Origin: Blastobasis lacticolella
Lineage: Eukaryota; Arthropoda; Insecta; Lepidoptera; Blastobasidae
Direction: 5' to 3'
DNA length: 64,000 nucleotides
NCBI GenBank assembly: GCA_905147135.1
Contig: LR990056.1
Coordinates: 10,116,001 to 10,180,000, forward strand
Shown here: positions 19,310 through 32,500 of the stretch, in pieces
How positions within the stretch are numbered: position 1 is the stretch's first letter
Layout of the letters: every line of letters starts with the position of its first letter
Notes under the pieces: model-generated
Seen by the model: the letters and a program-made list of their open reading frames with translations, nothing else
The model's database searches: none
Told to the model about the DNA's origin: nothing
Translations under genes and position numbers: made by a program

Positions 19310-20035
19310 TGGCAAACTTAAATCCAAAGGCTTAATCTACCAGTCCATGAGTGTAAATAATAGATAAGCTCACAAAATAACGCGTTTAAAATTTTTGCAG
19401 AATTCAATTCAACACAAGCCACAGTGCTAATCGTGGATTCGTGGTACCTAATTCATTGCTGATTTATTATAACCTTAGGACTTCTACGTAGCTATATAAT
19501 ATGAGTCAGAATATGTGAGATATCATAACGACTCATTACCGGTTCTTGGTAATCGTTACTTTTCTTTTTCGTTGTTGACATCACCGTCAAGAAAGAAAGA
19601 TCAGACATTTGAAAGATTTTATCAGATGGTAGAACTCTGTCAAGCCTGAGGAGTCCACCTATGTGAATGAATGAATGAAAAATACTTGATTGCTTAAACA
19701 TAGAATAAAACAAAAACAGAGTAAAAAATATATATGTGGGTACCGCCTTCTGCCGCCAAGCAACAATGAAATATATATATTATATTCCTGCATTGTTGTG
19801 TTCCGGTTTGACTTATCCTTTAAACCGGAACACAACAATTACAGGCTGCGCAATTCCAGGCATGAGGCATTTCATCTTAATCCTCACAGTGACAACGCAC
19901 GTACGGTTCTACATATTTGTTACCTGCAATCTAAATGCATTAATTGTAGATGTTATGGGCAACAGTTACCACTTACCATCAGGTGGGCCATCTGCTCGCT
20001 TGTCACTGTGTAGCATTAAAAAAATTACTTTAATA
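19310..20035 (+). repeat. interspersed repeat family F, long copy
   Basis: Blocks in order: 'ttaatctaccagtcc', 'tctgtcaagcctgaggagtc', 'gccgccaagcaacaatg', an inverted pair around 'tgttgtgttccggttt' / 'aaaccggaacacaacaa', and 'gttaccacttaccatcaggt'. The same blocks recur at 23985-24310, 28510-28790, 42355-42480, 42955-43320 and 45215-45330. Probably a LINE-derived or composite element. Confidence 0.6.
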
Positions 20036-20299
20036 TGAAGTCATACGACTAATTCATCCTATTACGGAGTCTATCGGCTGAACAACCCGAGGAAACCGCT
20101 TGCGCACGCTAACGCGTAGACGCTCAAACTAATGTAAATCGTCTGTTTTGTATGTAAATGCCATTAAAATGCTAAATTTAGATACCCACAGTGTGTTTGC
20201 TTTCCCATTTTTAATACCTAGTAAAGATAATTAATGTGTAATTTGGATAAGGCTCAAGTTTAACCGCGGTCTGTTACGGGCTGGTGAAAATGGTGATGT

Positions 20300-20515
20300 T
20301 GTTTGTCATCTCAGCCGTAGGACGTAGGTCTCCCACACGCCTTCCTCACCTTTATACCTCCTGCATCCATCTTTACGAGGTCCACCGACCACCTTGGAGC
20401 GCCCTCGTGCTAGCATGTACGTGATCACCACTCGAGAACATTTCCGCCCCATCGGTTATCGGTTTTGCGAGCTATGTGGCATGGATATTGCCACTTCACT
20501 TTGATTCAAAAATAA
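20300..20515 (-). mobile_element. LINE 3' region remnant (CFDP2-like)
   Basis: 'cctgcatccatctttacga', 'gaccaccttggagcgccctc' and 'cgccccatcggttatcggtt' form the antisense of the region preceding the tails at 445 and 49200. No intact frame. Confidence 0.5.
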
Positions 20516-20519
20516 TATC

Positions 20520-22330
20520 ACGTCAAACTATCTTTCTGTTCCAGTAAGCAGTCGTAACTTTGCAACACATGCACTTGAGATTTTCCGCAATTTCTCGAAA
20601 GCTGACGATGAAGACCAAGATCATAAAGTTAGTATAGTGTATTAACCGAAGCGGATCCTACGCATCACCTCTTCCTCGATTCGCTTCTTTCAAATGTTAC
20701 AAGACCCCAATTCTTTCCTTCGCCTATCTGATTTAAAAAAAACGAGCACGTCCTGTACCAGAAGTCAGTCGACTCGATGCGCAGAGGCATCTCCATAAAA
20801 GTGAGTAAACTGTACAATTATTCAAAATACTTACTTAGTCTTAGCAACAAAAACTTGACAATTATTATTTTTTGGTTCTGTGTTGCTCATATCTGTAATT
20901 TCAGAATCAATTTAAAAAAAAATTGTTGATAGCAATACAGGTACCTGATTGAAATGTAAGAAATGCTCCATAAAAAAATCTTGAAAATCAATCAGTTACT
21001 GGGATTTTTTAAAGGTTTGATAGTAATCCTTATTACATTACCTTTCTGCAGCAGACAGTACTCTCAGTTTTTTTTTCTACAAAAGAAATGTATGCTCTTT
21101 TAATTGCGGAAATTAAGGGAATGTAATAATTGACGCCAAGAAAAACTTATTTTCATACAATCGAGACAATTTGGAAACCTTGGATCTCCCCTTGCCCAAA
21201 AACATTTTGGGTGCAATATGATTATGAATATCTAGAGCATGGGTGGAGGAGGTCTAGAGTTCCTAAAGTAGCTAACTAATCCAAAAGGTCATTTACTACA
21301 CAGCGGAAAACTGTTATTAAATACTCCGGTACTATATCAAGGTCACAAATTGTATTTTGACAATTAAGCTGTTGCTGACATAACTTTGCCGAAAAAGGTA
21401 TGATCGAAGAAGTGGGCTGTTAAAAATATATATTGCAATGATCCAACTCACAGATACCAATAGAAAAGAGTTCAACGCGCTCGCCATTTAACCATCAGTA
21501 CGCCCCGCCTCTTAAAAAACTTCTAATGCATATTCTATGGCCTTACTGACCGTTATACGAGCATTTATAATACTACGCTGCATTGCACAGTCATGGATAT
21601 AGAATACTGTCTTGAATAACGATCAGTGTTGGCTAGCATGCTAACTGGAGCAGTCTAGTGGAACATTGATGAAATGACTATCATAATCATAGTAATTTAT
21701 AGCTTTCCGGCGACTTCGTCTAAGTAAAACTTGATTATCTTTGGAGATAAGTAGACTTACCTATGTGCATCGGGTTACCGCCTGTCTCCTTGCTTTCTGC
21801 TCAGGGTTTGGGCACGAAAACCTAACAGACAGACGGACCGTTATTCACGCGTCTTATAACTTTGAAATGAAATGAAATGATTTATTTTAGACTTTGTAAG
21901 GTTTACATACATGTCCATAGATGTGAATTTATTTACTTACTATCTATGTTATGAAAATATTATATTAGCAAAATTCGAATGGCTTATTTCGTTGGACAAT
22001 AACAACAATAACGTTCAATTCAATTCAATTCATTTATTTTGATAAACATAAATTTATACGTCAAATATAATTAAATTCTTGAGTAGTCATTATTCTTAAA
22101 ATAACATTGACATCCAGTGGTTAAATATTGGACCATTCAACCCGCCCAATATCAATTTACTTGCTTACTTTACTTACTTTGCTTTTTTACGAATTATTTA
22201 TTAGTTACGAAAATTGTTTTGTAGTGCAGTTTTAATAATGTCTTTTTAGAGTTAGTAGTTGTTAAAAGTCAAGATCCACTTCGGATCGTTAAGCGAACTC
22301 AGTAACTTGTTATATACCTACTATGAATGT
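20520..22330. other. AT-rich non-coding DNA
   Basis: Simple (GAAAT)n near 21866 and (AATTC)n near 22015. No genes or clear elements. Confidence 0.45.
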
Positions 22331-22334
22331 ACTT

Positions 22335-22500
22335 CATATTCCTACAGCCCACAATAGTCCTCTGCTGGATTTAGCTTCCTCCATTTGGCTGACGGGTTGG
22401 AAATTGTAGTGATAATACAACTATATACAACAGATTACGCTGTTGCCTATAATATATGACATTAGTCGCCTCTTATGCCTTCCGTCAGATTAGTCCTAGG
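22335..22500 (-). repeat. family E repeat, decayed
   Basis: 'acagcccacaatagtcctct', then 'acattagtcgcctctta', about the same order as 10741-10996 but heavily mutated. Confidence 0.45.
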
Positions 22501-22509
22501 GTGTGCGCG

Positions 22510-22850
22510 GGATGATGCGTCTGAAAATGGAATTAAATTTGACAGGTAACCAAAACGAGTAACTCTTAACAAAAGTAACGAAGAGTTATCTTGCTCGTTC
22601 TCTACATTCAGCTCTGACGGAAAACACATAACAACATATGTGCGACATCTATCGGAAATTCTGCGCAACAAAGAGATAGAGCAACTTCTTTCACCTTCAC
22701 CGGTTTTTATCGAGCGAGTAGATTTCAAGCCGACTGAAGTATGGAAAGTGCCGACAGATGGTGTTGGCATAGCGCTAACTCAGACAATGATCATACAAGC
22801 ACAGTCTATGAATACCCCAAGTCCCTAATCCTCAAGTATGGCTCTACGTA
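22510..22850. other. overlapping open frames, not recognised
   Basis: A 102-codon minus-strand frame (22462-22770) and a 62-codon plus-strand frame overlap here. Neither contains a known motif or flanking splice sites. Likely chance. Confidence 0.3.
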
Positions 22851-23049
22851 GGGTTCCTGGCAAAGATTATGTTTGCTGTAGAGCAAGGTTGGCCAAGAGG
22901 TCGACCGCGATGGCGATTTAAGTAGCCCGCAAGAGTTAAAATAAATATAATAAAGAAATCACAGCATTATAAAATAGGATAGGACAAAGTTTTAAACTAA
23001 ATTATTATTGTATATCCAATAGGAATACCCCGGATTCTCTTCTGTTACT

Positions 23050-23220
23050 CGTTCTCTTCTTCTTCACTTCACCCGGTCTTGGGCACCCTCTCATCGTAAG
23101 CTCTCGGATTCGTCAATCCACCTTTTCTTGAACCTCCCATTGGTCATCTTTTCTAATACCAGCAGGTTTACGTACCTATTTCTAACGTATCCCTAGGGCA
23201 TACGCAACACAAGATCTATC
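23050..23220 (-). mobile_element. LINE C-terminal remnant (RTE/CFDP2-like)
   Basis: Shares 'cttctcttcttcttcactt', 'cgtaagctctcgg' and 'acgcaacac' blocks with the 18.7 and 41.4 kb copies, strongly mutated. Confidence 0.6.
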
Positions 23221-23524
23221 AAAAGCAAACTGCAGTCGACCGCAAGAAATATTTTTGTCCACTATTACACCTCACAAGCTAAAAGTTTGACCACCCCTGC
23301 TGTAGGCGCAGACCGTTCAGACCTTCCGTAGACTGGAAAATGGACTGTATCACTGTACCATAGAAAAATAAATAAGTAGTGACTGTACCATGTGTCTATT
23401 ATATTAGCGTTGGCCCACGACTTCGTCGGTGTAAACTATCATTATTATGTTCCGCAGGTACTACATTGAAATTATAGCCAGTCATATTATGTCGTGTTGA
23501 TGGTTCCACTGACTTATTATTGGC

Positions 23525-23695
23525 TACTGTCTCAGCTTCGCAAGAAAATATGGGTGGATTGTGGGATGAGGAATATCAGTGCGCGAGAGCTGAGCGTGGA
23601 GATGACAGCGGTGAGGGAAGAATGGAGAAAGAAAACATACTGTGCCGACCTAAATGAATGGGATAAGGGCAGTAAAATGATGACGGTCTGAGCCT
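23525..23695 (+). mobile_element. LINE C-terminal coding end (RTE-like)
   Basis: The frame reads KIWVDCGMRNISARELSVEM followed by TAVREEWRKKTYCADL. This is the 'W.DC...D...REW...T.CADP' ending of RTE-like open frames. It belongs to a retroelement and not a host gene. Confidence 0.65.
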
Positions 23696-23984
23696 CGCAT
23701 TCCTTAAAGATGTTCCAGCGTTTCTGACCAGTTTTATATAATTTTGGTCGCATTTTGTTGTTCTTGATTCTTTGTTAGGCTACTTAATGATAGACGAGCC
23801 GAATGACAATCCACCTAATAAGAAGCGATAACTGTCGCCCATAACACTCAGAATTCATCTAATTTAAAAATTTGCGATTGTTGCACTTCGGTTTTATATT
23901 ACAAAAAATGCATAATCACTATGAGGACTAACACGATATTTATATATTTATTAAAACTTTATGCACTAAAGGTTTAATAAATAT

Positions 23985-24310
23985 TGGCGAACTTAAAGCT
24001 AAAGCAGCCTTATCTACCAGTCAACCGTGAAAAAACGTGATCGAAAAAGGTAGGTAATGCAGGAGAAACTATAACATAACGTAAGGGAGGGAATATTACC
24101 CGTAATTGTGATGGCTATCATTTACAATGGAACACAACAATGCCAGCATTGTTGCTTGTCAGGGGAAAAGATAAGGGGGCGGTTATAATATATATCTATA
24201 TGACCGGTATCTCGCAGGCGTACTCATCAAGCTCGACAGAGTCCTCTGGTAAGTGTATAGTCGTCATATACACTTACCAGAGGTAAGTGTATAATAAAAA
24301 ACTAACATGA
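23985..24310 (-). repeat. family F repeat with hairpin
   Basis: Contains 'aaagcagccttatctaccagt', 'acacaacaatgccagcattg', and a near-perfect hairpin 'cctctggtaagtgtata' / 'tatacacttaccagagg' (24250-24290). Confidence 0.6.
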
Positions 24311-25970
24311 AAAGAATTGTTAAATAACGTTAATAAAAATGCACAGGTGCCTTATAATTACAGACTATTTATTAAAATAATATTTGATTACAAGAATTGG
24401 ATACATCGTTGTCTATTGAATGAAATACAAAGTTCTAAAAATATTTTACTAATTTTTAATAATCTATTTACATAAGATATAAAAAGGGCTTAATACAACA
24501 TTTCGATATATTTCCTATAAGAAATTTACATTTCAGATTTTGACAAATGAAACGAATCAATTTATTTAAATAGATGATAAAATTATGTATAAAAATAGAA
24601 ACGAAATAACATTAATGGCACTCATAGCCTAAAATATTTTCGTGTTTTTTAAACTCTAACATTATTTATTTACAACTGTACCATAAATATATTACAGGGT
24701 TACATAGGTTCTATTTCTGTTAATCTGTGTTCTATATTGTTCATTATGATCTACAGGTTCCGTTTCGTTGGAAGACTATCTGAGTGTTTCAAAAATACAA
24801 TTGTTCGTGCAGCCATATTTTTTGTCTACATTGCATTTTATAACCTTAACAATACAACCCTACACATTACCTACGTTAAAAATACATTCAATAAAAAAAT
24901 TCGTTGTTTTTCGTGTTAAAATGTAACAAATGCAGTTCACAACGATATTTTTAGTTCGTGTAATATTAATATCGTGATTTTTTATCTAATAAGTACTTCC
25001 GATTTTTGTTTGGATTAAAGAAATGCACACATTTTCGACGCATAATATCATAAGTCTTTAACACCACACAATCTTTAAAACAAATATTTTTTTCAACACA
25101 TGCTTGTAAAGGGACATTATTGAACCGATGGTTATCTCACGCGTGCGTTTTTTATTAGCGCACTCGTGCGGTAAAATATTTTTAATAAATACCCAGATCG
25201 CAAGTGTTGAAAAATTTTATGTATGTCACTCATATGCCGACGCCGTGAGTAAAGGACGTCACATACTTGTGTCATAATGTACTATTTGATTCACGAATAA
25301 TACTCTACTTTTGTACAAATATTATAGGTAAAAATCGAATGCAACCAGTTTCGACACAACTGGACATCGCATACATACAAATTAATTTATTAAGGCACAT
25401 TTTTAGTTACATGATTATCTTTAATTGCATTCAACAGTTTCGTTATAGGTACTTTTATGAAATAATTATATTTTTGTTTTTCTCAGTTTCTTCTATGACT
25501 TTGTCATCATCAAGTACCGGAGAAAAGGAAGACAATTTGACTTTATATCGTATATTTTGTGCTATAAATTCAATATTTAAGTGGATACAATTTCCAGGCT
25601 GTAATCTCATTCATTATTAGATAGGCATTACACACGAAATATTATTGACAATATTATATTCGACTAAGGAATTTTGACCATATCCTACCTCTTAATTATT
25701 TTTCATCATACTTGTTCGTCAGTTGGATGTTATTGTAACACTTTTAAGCACATCATCCAAGATATTACGCACATGTGCTTTTTTTTGTAAGAGTAATACA
25801 GTATTACTTGCAATATGGGGAGCGGCGCAGTGGTAACACAAAAAACTAAAGATATAACTTTAAAAAATACATAATTCATTAATTGTATGTTTTATAATTA
25901 TTTCTTTTACATACACGTAAGTACGCATGAAAATAAAAAGAATAACACTATGACTTTATTTATGACAAAA
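24311..25970. other. very AT-rich non-coding DNA
   Basis: A 117-codon plus-strand frame (25267-25620) is hydrophobic and AT-driven, without recognisable domain. Nothing else seen. Confidence 0.45.
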
Positions 25971-25974
25971 GTTG

Positions 25975-26240
25975 TAGACAATACAGGCAAGCAGGCCACC
26001 TGATAGAAAGTGGTCATCGATGCCTATAAATATTGGCAACGCCAGGGGTATAACCAATGCGTTGACCATCTCTAAAATCAGGATAAATTGCTTTGACAGC
26101 AAATTTAGTAAACCTAACTTGACTAAAACCTATGTAAAATAAGCACGCACCCGCGCGGTAGTAGTCACCCGCGTTATACCTGAATCCGCTTAATCCACGA
26201 ACAGCGGTGGAATTATAATGAGGGTCCACTTTTTTAATCG
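25975..26240. repeat. family G repeat
   Basis: 'caggccacctgatagaaagt' followed by 'ccaggggtataaccaatgc' resembles 7450-7745 and 29115-29370. Confidence 0.45.
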
Positions 26241-26244
26241 GGTA

Positions 26245-27795
26245 AGTTATAGTCAATAATATTTTGTGTGCCTTAGATTTGAGTTGAATGGTTTTCTATT
26301 TGGATTTTTGGCAAGAAATATTCAACGTTTTGATGTGTGACGCTGATTTTCCCCATTTTAGAACCATTCGCTTTCGGTGTTGGCAATGTAATATAAAAAA
26401 AACTAATTTGTTAATGCCGAAAATCCAAATTGAGAACTTGAGTCGAGGCGAATAGTAAAAAAATATAGCCTTCGAAATCGAGGATGGGAGAGATAAGGGT
26501 GTTTTACAAAAGTCTAGTCTGCTAGGTAGGTATTAATGTGATGTTCTTTATCAATGAAATGAATTAAACGACCCAAATGATAATGTTTCTGCCATTACAG
26601 TTAGGTACAGTAGCCATTAGTTTATGTTTTATATCATTTGTAAACAGTATCTAAATTTAAAATCTTGTAGTAAACCTGAATCAGTTTATACAATATAAGA
26701 ATCGTACTAATTGCCAAGAACATGTATCTTGAACTGTCCATGTATAAATTTAAGTAAGTACCTTGGGCGCTAAGACGCACACATAAATCAAATGTGAAAT
26801 CACTGTGGAAATATTCCAAACTCGGAAAGGAAATCATACGCATGTTGATTTCCATTCCAGTCTACTATTCGGATTCTCTGACAGTTGAAATGCAAGTTGT
26901 ATATGTTATATAAAACTGACTAAATAGAGGAATTGTTTTCGTTAATGACATTATCCTTTTCAGTAGGGCTAAGACGCACAATGAAATCCTTTCGGAACAC
27001 GAATAAAATCCCTGGAACTGTCATTTCGTAAGAAGGACATCTAATAGCAGAAAGGAAAAATAATTCACTAAGCAAGGAAGAAAAATAATTCGTCTATTTT
27101 GACAGATGTGTATGGAAAAGCAATTTGACAAAATTAGTGGTTCAGTTGGTTAACATGAAATGGATGAATTGATGAATTTTAATATCTGCTACGGGTCTGG
27201 GTGTTATATTTATATATATAGTATTCTGGCATCCATAACACAATCTTTGCTTTCTTTGGGGATAGATGGCGCTCTGAGACTTGTTCAAACAGATAAAAAA
27301 GAATTCAACTGTCAAACAATACGAAAGGTAGACTTATGATATGAAATCCACACTGCATATGATTCCAGTGCATTTACGTGTACATCTTAGCCCTCCCGCA
27401 TTGTTTAGTATAATGTTGCTTACATTGTAAAATGTACACTTTCAATCTCATTGCACAGAAATATGTACTTGTAGCAATATAAACTTAATACCTAATTGCT
27501 TATAATCAGTCACAATTTACCTGTTAAATGACGTTTAACTATATTATTTGTATGGTATTTTATTTTAAAATATAGAAATCTAAAAATATTCTGTCGACAT
27601 GCGTCTAAGTATATTGCTTTTGCTATGAACTCATATACTTAGGTGAGACGCGTAGGTGCTACTGGTCCAACCACAGCGAATACCATGTATTTGCACTTGA
27701 TGATACTGCATTTTCTATTTCAAATTCCTTTGAGTGTTGTATATGGCGTTGTGTTACCTGGAATTTAAAAAACAAATTTGAGATGTACTTTAAAA
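26245..27795. other. AT-rich non-coding DNA
   Basis: No gene or clear repeat recognised. Confidence 0.45.
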
Positions 27796-27800
27796 TAAAC

Positions 27801-28137
27801 ACTAACCGATACTTCTACGGTAGGGAAAACATCACGAGGAGACCTGCACATTTAGCGAATGAATGTGTAATCATGGTCAGTTAACATGGTCGCGGAGGTC
27901 AGACAGATGTTCTACTGCAATTACCTGTTCTGCCAAATCCTAGATCATGGTTATGACGGCCACCGGACTCTCGCGAGCGAGAGCACAACCGGGACAGTAT
28001 CATCATCATCAAGTTGTGCCTTCCGCATCCAGCTGGTGCCTGCGATCTTTACCAGGTCGTCGGTCCACCTTGTGGGAGGCCTACATACCTGGGATAGTAC
28101 AGTATTATATTAACTTTGACCGGGATATTGACGCCAA
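27801..28137 (+). mobile_element. SINE family 2, split by a LINE tail
   Basis: The SINE body runs from 27801 to about 27997 ('gagcacaaccgggaca') and resumes at 28119 ('accgggatattgacgccaa'). Confidence 0.75.
27998..28117 (-). mobile_element. LINE 3' tail nested in a SINE
   Basis: Minus-strand copy of the 49200 tail (accgacgacctggtaaagat ... ctggatgcggaaggcacaac), ending in a GAT run. 'accggga' on both sides is compatible with a target-site duplication. Confidence 0.7.
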
Positions 28138-28139
28138 AA

Positions 28140-28500
28140 AAATATAATAGTGAGACACGAGCTTTCTTCCTTCCATTAATGGATTCATCTTCAAATTAAT
28201 TGAAGGGTTTGCTATCACCACATTTGGATGGCAGGTTGGCGATTGAAGTTATGAAAAAACTCCACAGTAAACGTCACTGCCCATTTTATGCTCCACAGGA
28301 CGGAGATGATATGTTGTTGATGATGGGTATGTTATTTTTATTGGCCCAGGAAAACCATAAATCGGGAGATATGGGAGATGCGAAGGGAGGTATTTGGTCC
28401 GCAATGGAACAGCTATGACGTACAATTATAATGATATTCTTATTCTACGTTCGTTAAATATTGTTATTTTTTGCTACCAGCATCAGCAAGTCAAACTTAG
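28140..28500. other. non-coding, no recognised feature
   Basis: A 72-codon frame (28200-28418) has no recognisable motif. Confidence 0.35.
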
Positions 28501-28509
28501 CGTAAACCG

Positions 28510-28795
28510 GTAGTACTTTAAACTTCCACCGCTTGATTCAAGGCTTTCTGGTGGAGAACTCCGTCAAGCCCGAAGAGACCCCTGAATAGGTACCACCATA
28601 ATTATTATCTAAGATTGGGGCTTAGAATAGTTTTTGCTTTGTTGTATTCCGGTTTTAAGGATAAGGTAGCAGTCCCAAGTCTAAACAGCGAAAGTTGAAG
28701 TGCTATCTTCTGTACCAGGTAACTCTCCTTTTTTTTAGTAACTCTCACAGTGATAATGCACTCGTAGTTCAGCGTCTTTAACCGCCAAAGCAAGA
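28510..28795 (-). repeat. family F repeat
   Basis: 'actccgtcaagcccgaagag', 'ttgtattccggttttaagg' and 'gtaactctcacagtgataat' follow the family order. Confidence 0.5.
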
Positions 28796-28936
28796 GGACG
28801 GGTATTATTAACCCTGGTCGCTAAATATTAGTATTATAAGTTTCACGTGTGTATCTGTGGGTCAATATTATCGTAGCTTCCGAACGAATTCCGATTTCGA
28901 TGAGATTTTATTATTTGAAAGCATAAAAGAACCTAC

Positions 28937-29070
28937 CTAGGCGCGTGGCGCCCTCTGGCGAGGTGCGGCGGCATCTCCCGCCGCTCCATCTCCTCAGGGC
29001 CCAGCTGCAGGCCCGCCACCAGCTGCATTATCTCGCGTTCCTTCTTCAGCTCCTCACGACCGGTCTCCAC
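28937..29070 (-). CDS. internal exon, probable exon 2 of the PTB-domain gene
   Basis: A GC-rich island of 134 bp in AT-rich DNA. On the minus strand it is bounded by the acceptor ctcattccag| and the donor |gtaggt. It is open in one frame: VETGREELKKEREIMQLVAG, then LQLGPEEMERREMPPHL, ending with two bases of a codon. It is charged, helix-prone and probably coiled-coil-like. The first exon (60892-62139) ends in phase 0 after a glutamate, and this exon starts cleanly in phase 0 with V. No other exon candidate of this quality lies between. Joining them is inference; the intron would be about 31.8 kb. In-frame continuation past the donor hits a stop at once, which supports the splice. The next exon is not in this window as far as I can see. 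Confidence 0.7.
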
Positions 29071-29114
29071 CTGGAATGAGATGACATGTCCGTTAAACTA
29101 ACTGTTACTTTTTT

Positions 29115-29370
29115 ATGAAAGTAGGGGGAAACGAGCTGGCGAGTCACCTGATGGCAAGTGATGATCACCGCTTAAAGACAGCCGCAACACTGCCCCCAAT
29201 ACCCGGGGAGTCGCGAATGTGTTTGCAGCCTCTGAGATAGGTGTAGGATCGTTTATGAAGGGTTTTAACGTGACTGTATACTTGTACTATAAGGAGTCCA
29301 TTCGCGTTCCATTCGACTACGGAATATAGCATCTGCACTGCAGGTACCGCCCGCTTATAGGTACCCAAAA
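29115..29370 (-). repeat. family G repeat
   Basis: 'gagtcacctgatggcaagtg', 'cccggggagtcgcgaatgtg' and related blocks match 7450-7745. Likely a LINE 3' part; no intact frame. Confidence 0.5.
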
Positions 29371-29579
29371 ATCATTATTTTTACAATCTTCCATACAGCA
29401 AATCTGGGCATCTGCCAACATCCGCTCTTCTACTAGGAAAGCGCTTTCGAATTTACTTACTGAAAGCAGTTTCTGGAAGAATCTTTAAGTTGTAGTATTA
29501 TTGCTTTTACGTGCTGCTACTGCCATCTGGGCCGAGCAACCAGTTAGAAAAAAACCGATGTGTCGTCTGTCAGTAGGTT

Positions 29580-29912
29580 GACCGCGTGCATGTGAGGCTG
29601 GCTTGAGCCCAGAGGATGGTAGCAAACTCGTAGAGTCCCTTAACCTCCCCTTATGCACAAACAATGTCCCTGCGTAACTGACTGCTGACGCCGTGGACGG
29701 ACCATATCAAGAAGGCTTTAGATGGACCTTGGACACAAGATGAGCAACCATCAGGCAGGAATGCAGCGATTGGTGAAGCAATCCACCGACCAGTAACGAG
29801 AACAGCCACTCCAAGAGTGATACGAAAGAAGAACTGCCTGCTTCCTAACACAATCGGGGCTTCGTCTCGAAGTGAACGCGATAGTATTAAGAAGGGTGAT
29901 TAATACATACTC
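29580..29912 (+). mobile_element. open stretch, possible LINE C-terminal remnant
   Basis: A plus-strand frame without ATG runs from about 29680 to a stop at 29912. It begins PWTDHIKKALDGPWTQ, similar in layout to the 'W.D..K.A..G.W' segment near the end of LINE proteins. The rest is not recognised. Weak. Confidence 0.3.
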
Positions 29913-29949
29913 GTACATACATGCACACTCATGCCCGCGTCCCACATGG

Positions 29950-31490
29950 GTACACAGGCTGTTGATGTCACAAGCTACGGATTAAGCGCACCTCTATGAC
30001 CATATGCCATATACCTACTTATTATTTCTATAGGTTTAACATTCGAAAGGTATAAGCCCCAAATTAAGCTACTAAGTTCTTATTTATTTATTTTTCAGTT
30101 TATTGTACACATGAAACTTTGATGAAAAATACAGAGTTATAGATGACACAACAGGCGCTACTTATTTCTTCGAAGAAATCTTTTCCAGCAGGCCTATCAA
30201 AGATATATGTGATAAGTAGTCGCAGATTAGACATGCACAATATCTAACTAAATATATATACATACACATATAATAACCTAATATAATAAACTACATATAC
30301 CAATACATAAAATACATAGATACCTACGAATTATCTATAGGCATTGTACCCCGCATTTTCAGGAACTAAGGGAGAGATAGTGTTCTTTCACGTTTCTTAA
30401 AAATACCGTTTCTTATGTTTTATTTATGGTTTCTTTATATGTTATGCAACTATATTTCTGGACTATAGTTGCATAAATCTATATCCCTTTTTTTTCCTGT
30501 ACCGCCTACCTTTCTCAGGCTTGGATTATCCCGGTTGTCTGGTAGATAAAGCTATTTTAGCTTTAAGTCCGCCACTTTACTTTTTGTGCATAAATTATAT
30601 TTAAAATAAATATATAAATATCGTTTTGTTACAGCGGATTGTCATTTTCTTTTTTCTATTTAAATTATATTTTTTATGAGGGAGTCTCTACGTCTATCCC
30701 GTATGGTAGCATCCGTCATAAGATACGTAGTAGTCCCCAGATACTCCTACAGTAAAATGATTAGGTATTCACAACAATGAAGAAGCTAAATATGAGTTAC
30801 AGCTTAATAACTCACTGTAGAAATGTTTCGAACTTCTCATGAAATAAAATTTAAACAATTTGTTGTTTTCATCAACAAAAAATTGAACTATTATTTTTTT
30901 AATATTACTGTCTATTGTTACAAATTCTACTCTCATGGAAACTAGGCTACGGCCAAATTAGGAACACGCACTCACGCGCATACTCGCTCTTATTGGCAAC
31001 CACAGCGTTTACCAAATGTAGTCAAATTAGTGATGTGACCAAAATTGGGTATCGATAAATTCCAAACGTCTATTGGCTGGAGTAACTGCTGACCATAAAG
31101 GTAGGCCGTAGTATAAAAAATGGCATCTCCATATCAAACTTCTTTAAACGGTCTAAATGGTTAAATAAACAAACCGCTGAATCATTTCCACCTGTTGATA
31201 TATTTTTGTCAAACAATCGTTTTTGTCTTATTATTGTAATCTCAGTCCGTGACATCGATACACTACAGTAGCTGGTAAATAGAAAAATTAATGTACCATT
31301 GTGTTAAATAAATTAGATTGTTGTTCGAGATATTGTAAGTAGTGGGTACTGACTATGTAGTGTACGTATTTATTGCCTCGTAACTGTGTTTAAGGAAGAC
31401 ATAAAATTTCAGTGAAGTACTGGACAATTGATAAGAAAATAGATTGAATGATTGTCAATATCTTGAAAATTTGCAAAGAATTTAGGTAAA
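29950..31490. other. AT-rich non-coding DNA
   Basis: A family F block ('gctattttagctttaagtc', antisense) lies near 30545. Otherwise nothing recognised. Confidence 0.4.
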
Positions 31491-31503
31491 ATATTTATCA
31501 ACT

Positions 31504-31820
31504 GACCTCGGTTACCCTGTTAGGAGGGGAACCTGACCAGATTTGGTCATGGTTACACACTCAGTCGCCTGAATGTGCAGGTTTCCTCACGATGTTTTCC
31601 CTCAACAAGAGCATAGTTCAGACAACACAAACCAACACTTCTTCACTATTTATTGGTCAGAATTACAATATTATCAATAATTAGAACTTAAATGAGCATG
31701 ATATATATATTCATCTAATGTACATAACACAGAAACAGTCATTGGTACATGACGACACTGGGGTTCGAACCCGGTACCTCTCGCTTACGAGTCCGACCCG
31801 CTAGCCACTGCGCCACCGAC
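31504..31820 (-). mobile_element. SINE family 2 with internal insertion
   Basis: tRNA-like head at 31760-31820 (B-box gggttcgaacccc on the minus strand) and body blocks at 31525-31610. About 90 bp of AT-rich DNA (31611-31705) interrupts it, and the 3' third is missing. Confidence 0.75.
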
Positions 31821-31829
31821 GATCTCTAC

Positions 31830-32140
31830 TGGCGCTGTATTCTACTACACCAAATTCCCACGAGGAGAGTAAGTAAACAGGGTGGTAATGTTGTACGGAA
31901 AACAAACGAGAAAGTATGAAAGTGGTATTTACACGGACGAAAGCTTTACTAGCAACGTGCAAGTACTACGTGCAAATAATATGACTTTGATGTACTTAAT
32001 GCTGTCCATAATAGTCTTTAATTGTTGAGTGAAAGTGTTTTCTTCTACCTCGTGTTCGTTCACTAATACCACATTTTATAATAACTGAGACGGATAAAAT
32101 ATTAGTTTTGAGGTGAGTTATTTACCTAATAGACTAATTG
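31830..32140. other. non-coding, no recognised feature
   Basis: Nothing supported. Confidence 0.4.
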
Positions 32141-32233
32141 GTATATCAAAAACCCCGAAACCACTTAAGCTGACCCGCGATAATGACCAAAAACAAACTT
32201 AATAATGTCTTGCATCCGTATTCAGAAACGTTA

Positions 32234-32500
32234 CTATAAGGTCTCACGCGAATGCATTGAGTTCCAATTAACAATACTTGAGTGGCGATTTCTAAGTTTT
32301 TTTTTAAGTAATACGGCAAAAGTGGCATGTGGCCCACCAGGGGCGCTACTAATGCATTGCCCGCCACCAAAGAGACCTCTAATATACCTCTTGAATGATT
32401 CCATATCATATTCCAACGGAAACACTGTGGCTGGGAGCTCATTCCACATCCGAATCGTACGAGCGAGAAACGTCTTTTCAAATCTTCGCGTGGACACCAC
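32234..32500 (-). mobile_element. jockey-like LINE, C-terminal end of ORF2
   Basis: Minus-strand frame reads FEKTFLARTIRMWNELPATV, then FPLEYDMESFKRYIRGLF. This is the 'F..RT.R.WN.LP..VFP..Y....FK' ending of jockey-type reverse transcriptase polyproteins. Upstream domains are absent. Confidence 0.8.

Noticed and set aside
25267..25620. 117-codon hydrophobic frame
   Set aside because: AT-driven composition, no domain and no splice or promoter signals nearby.
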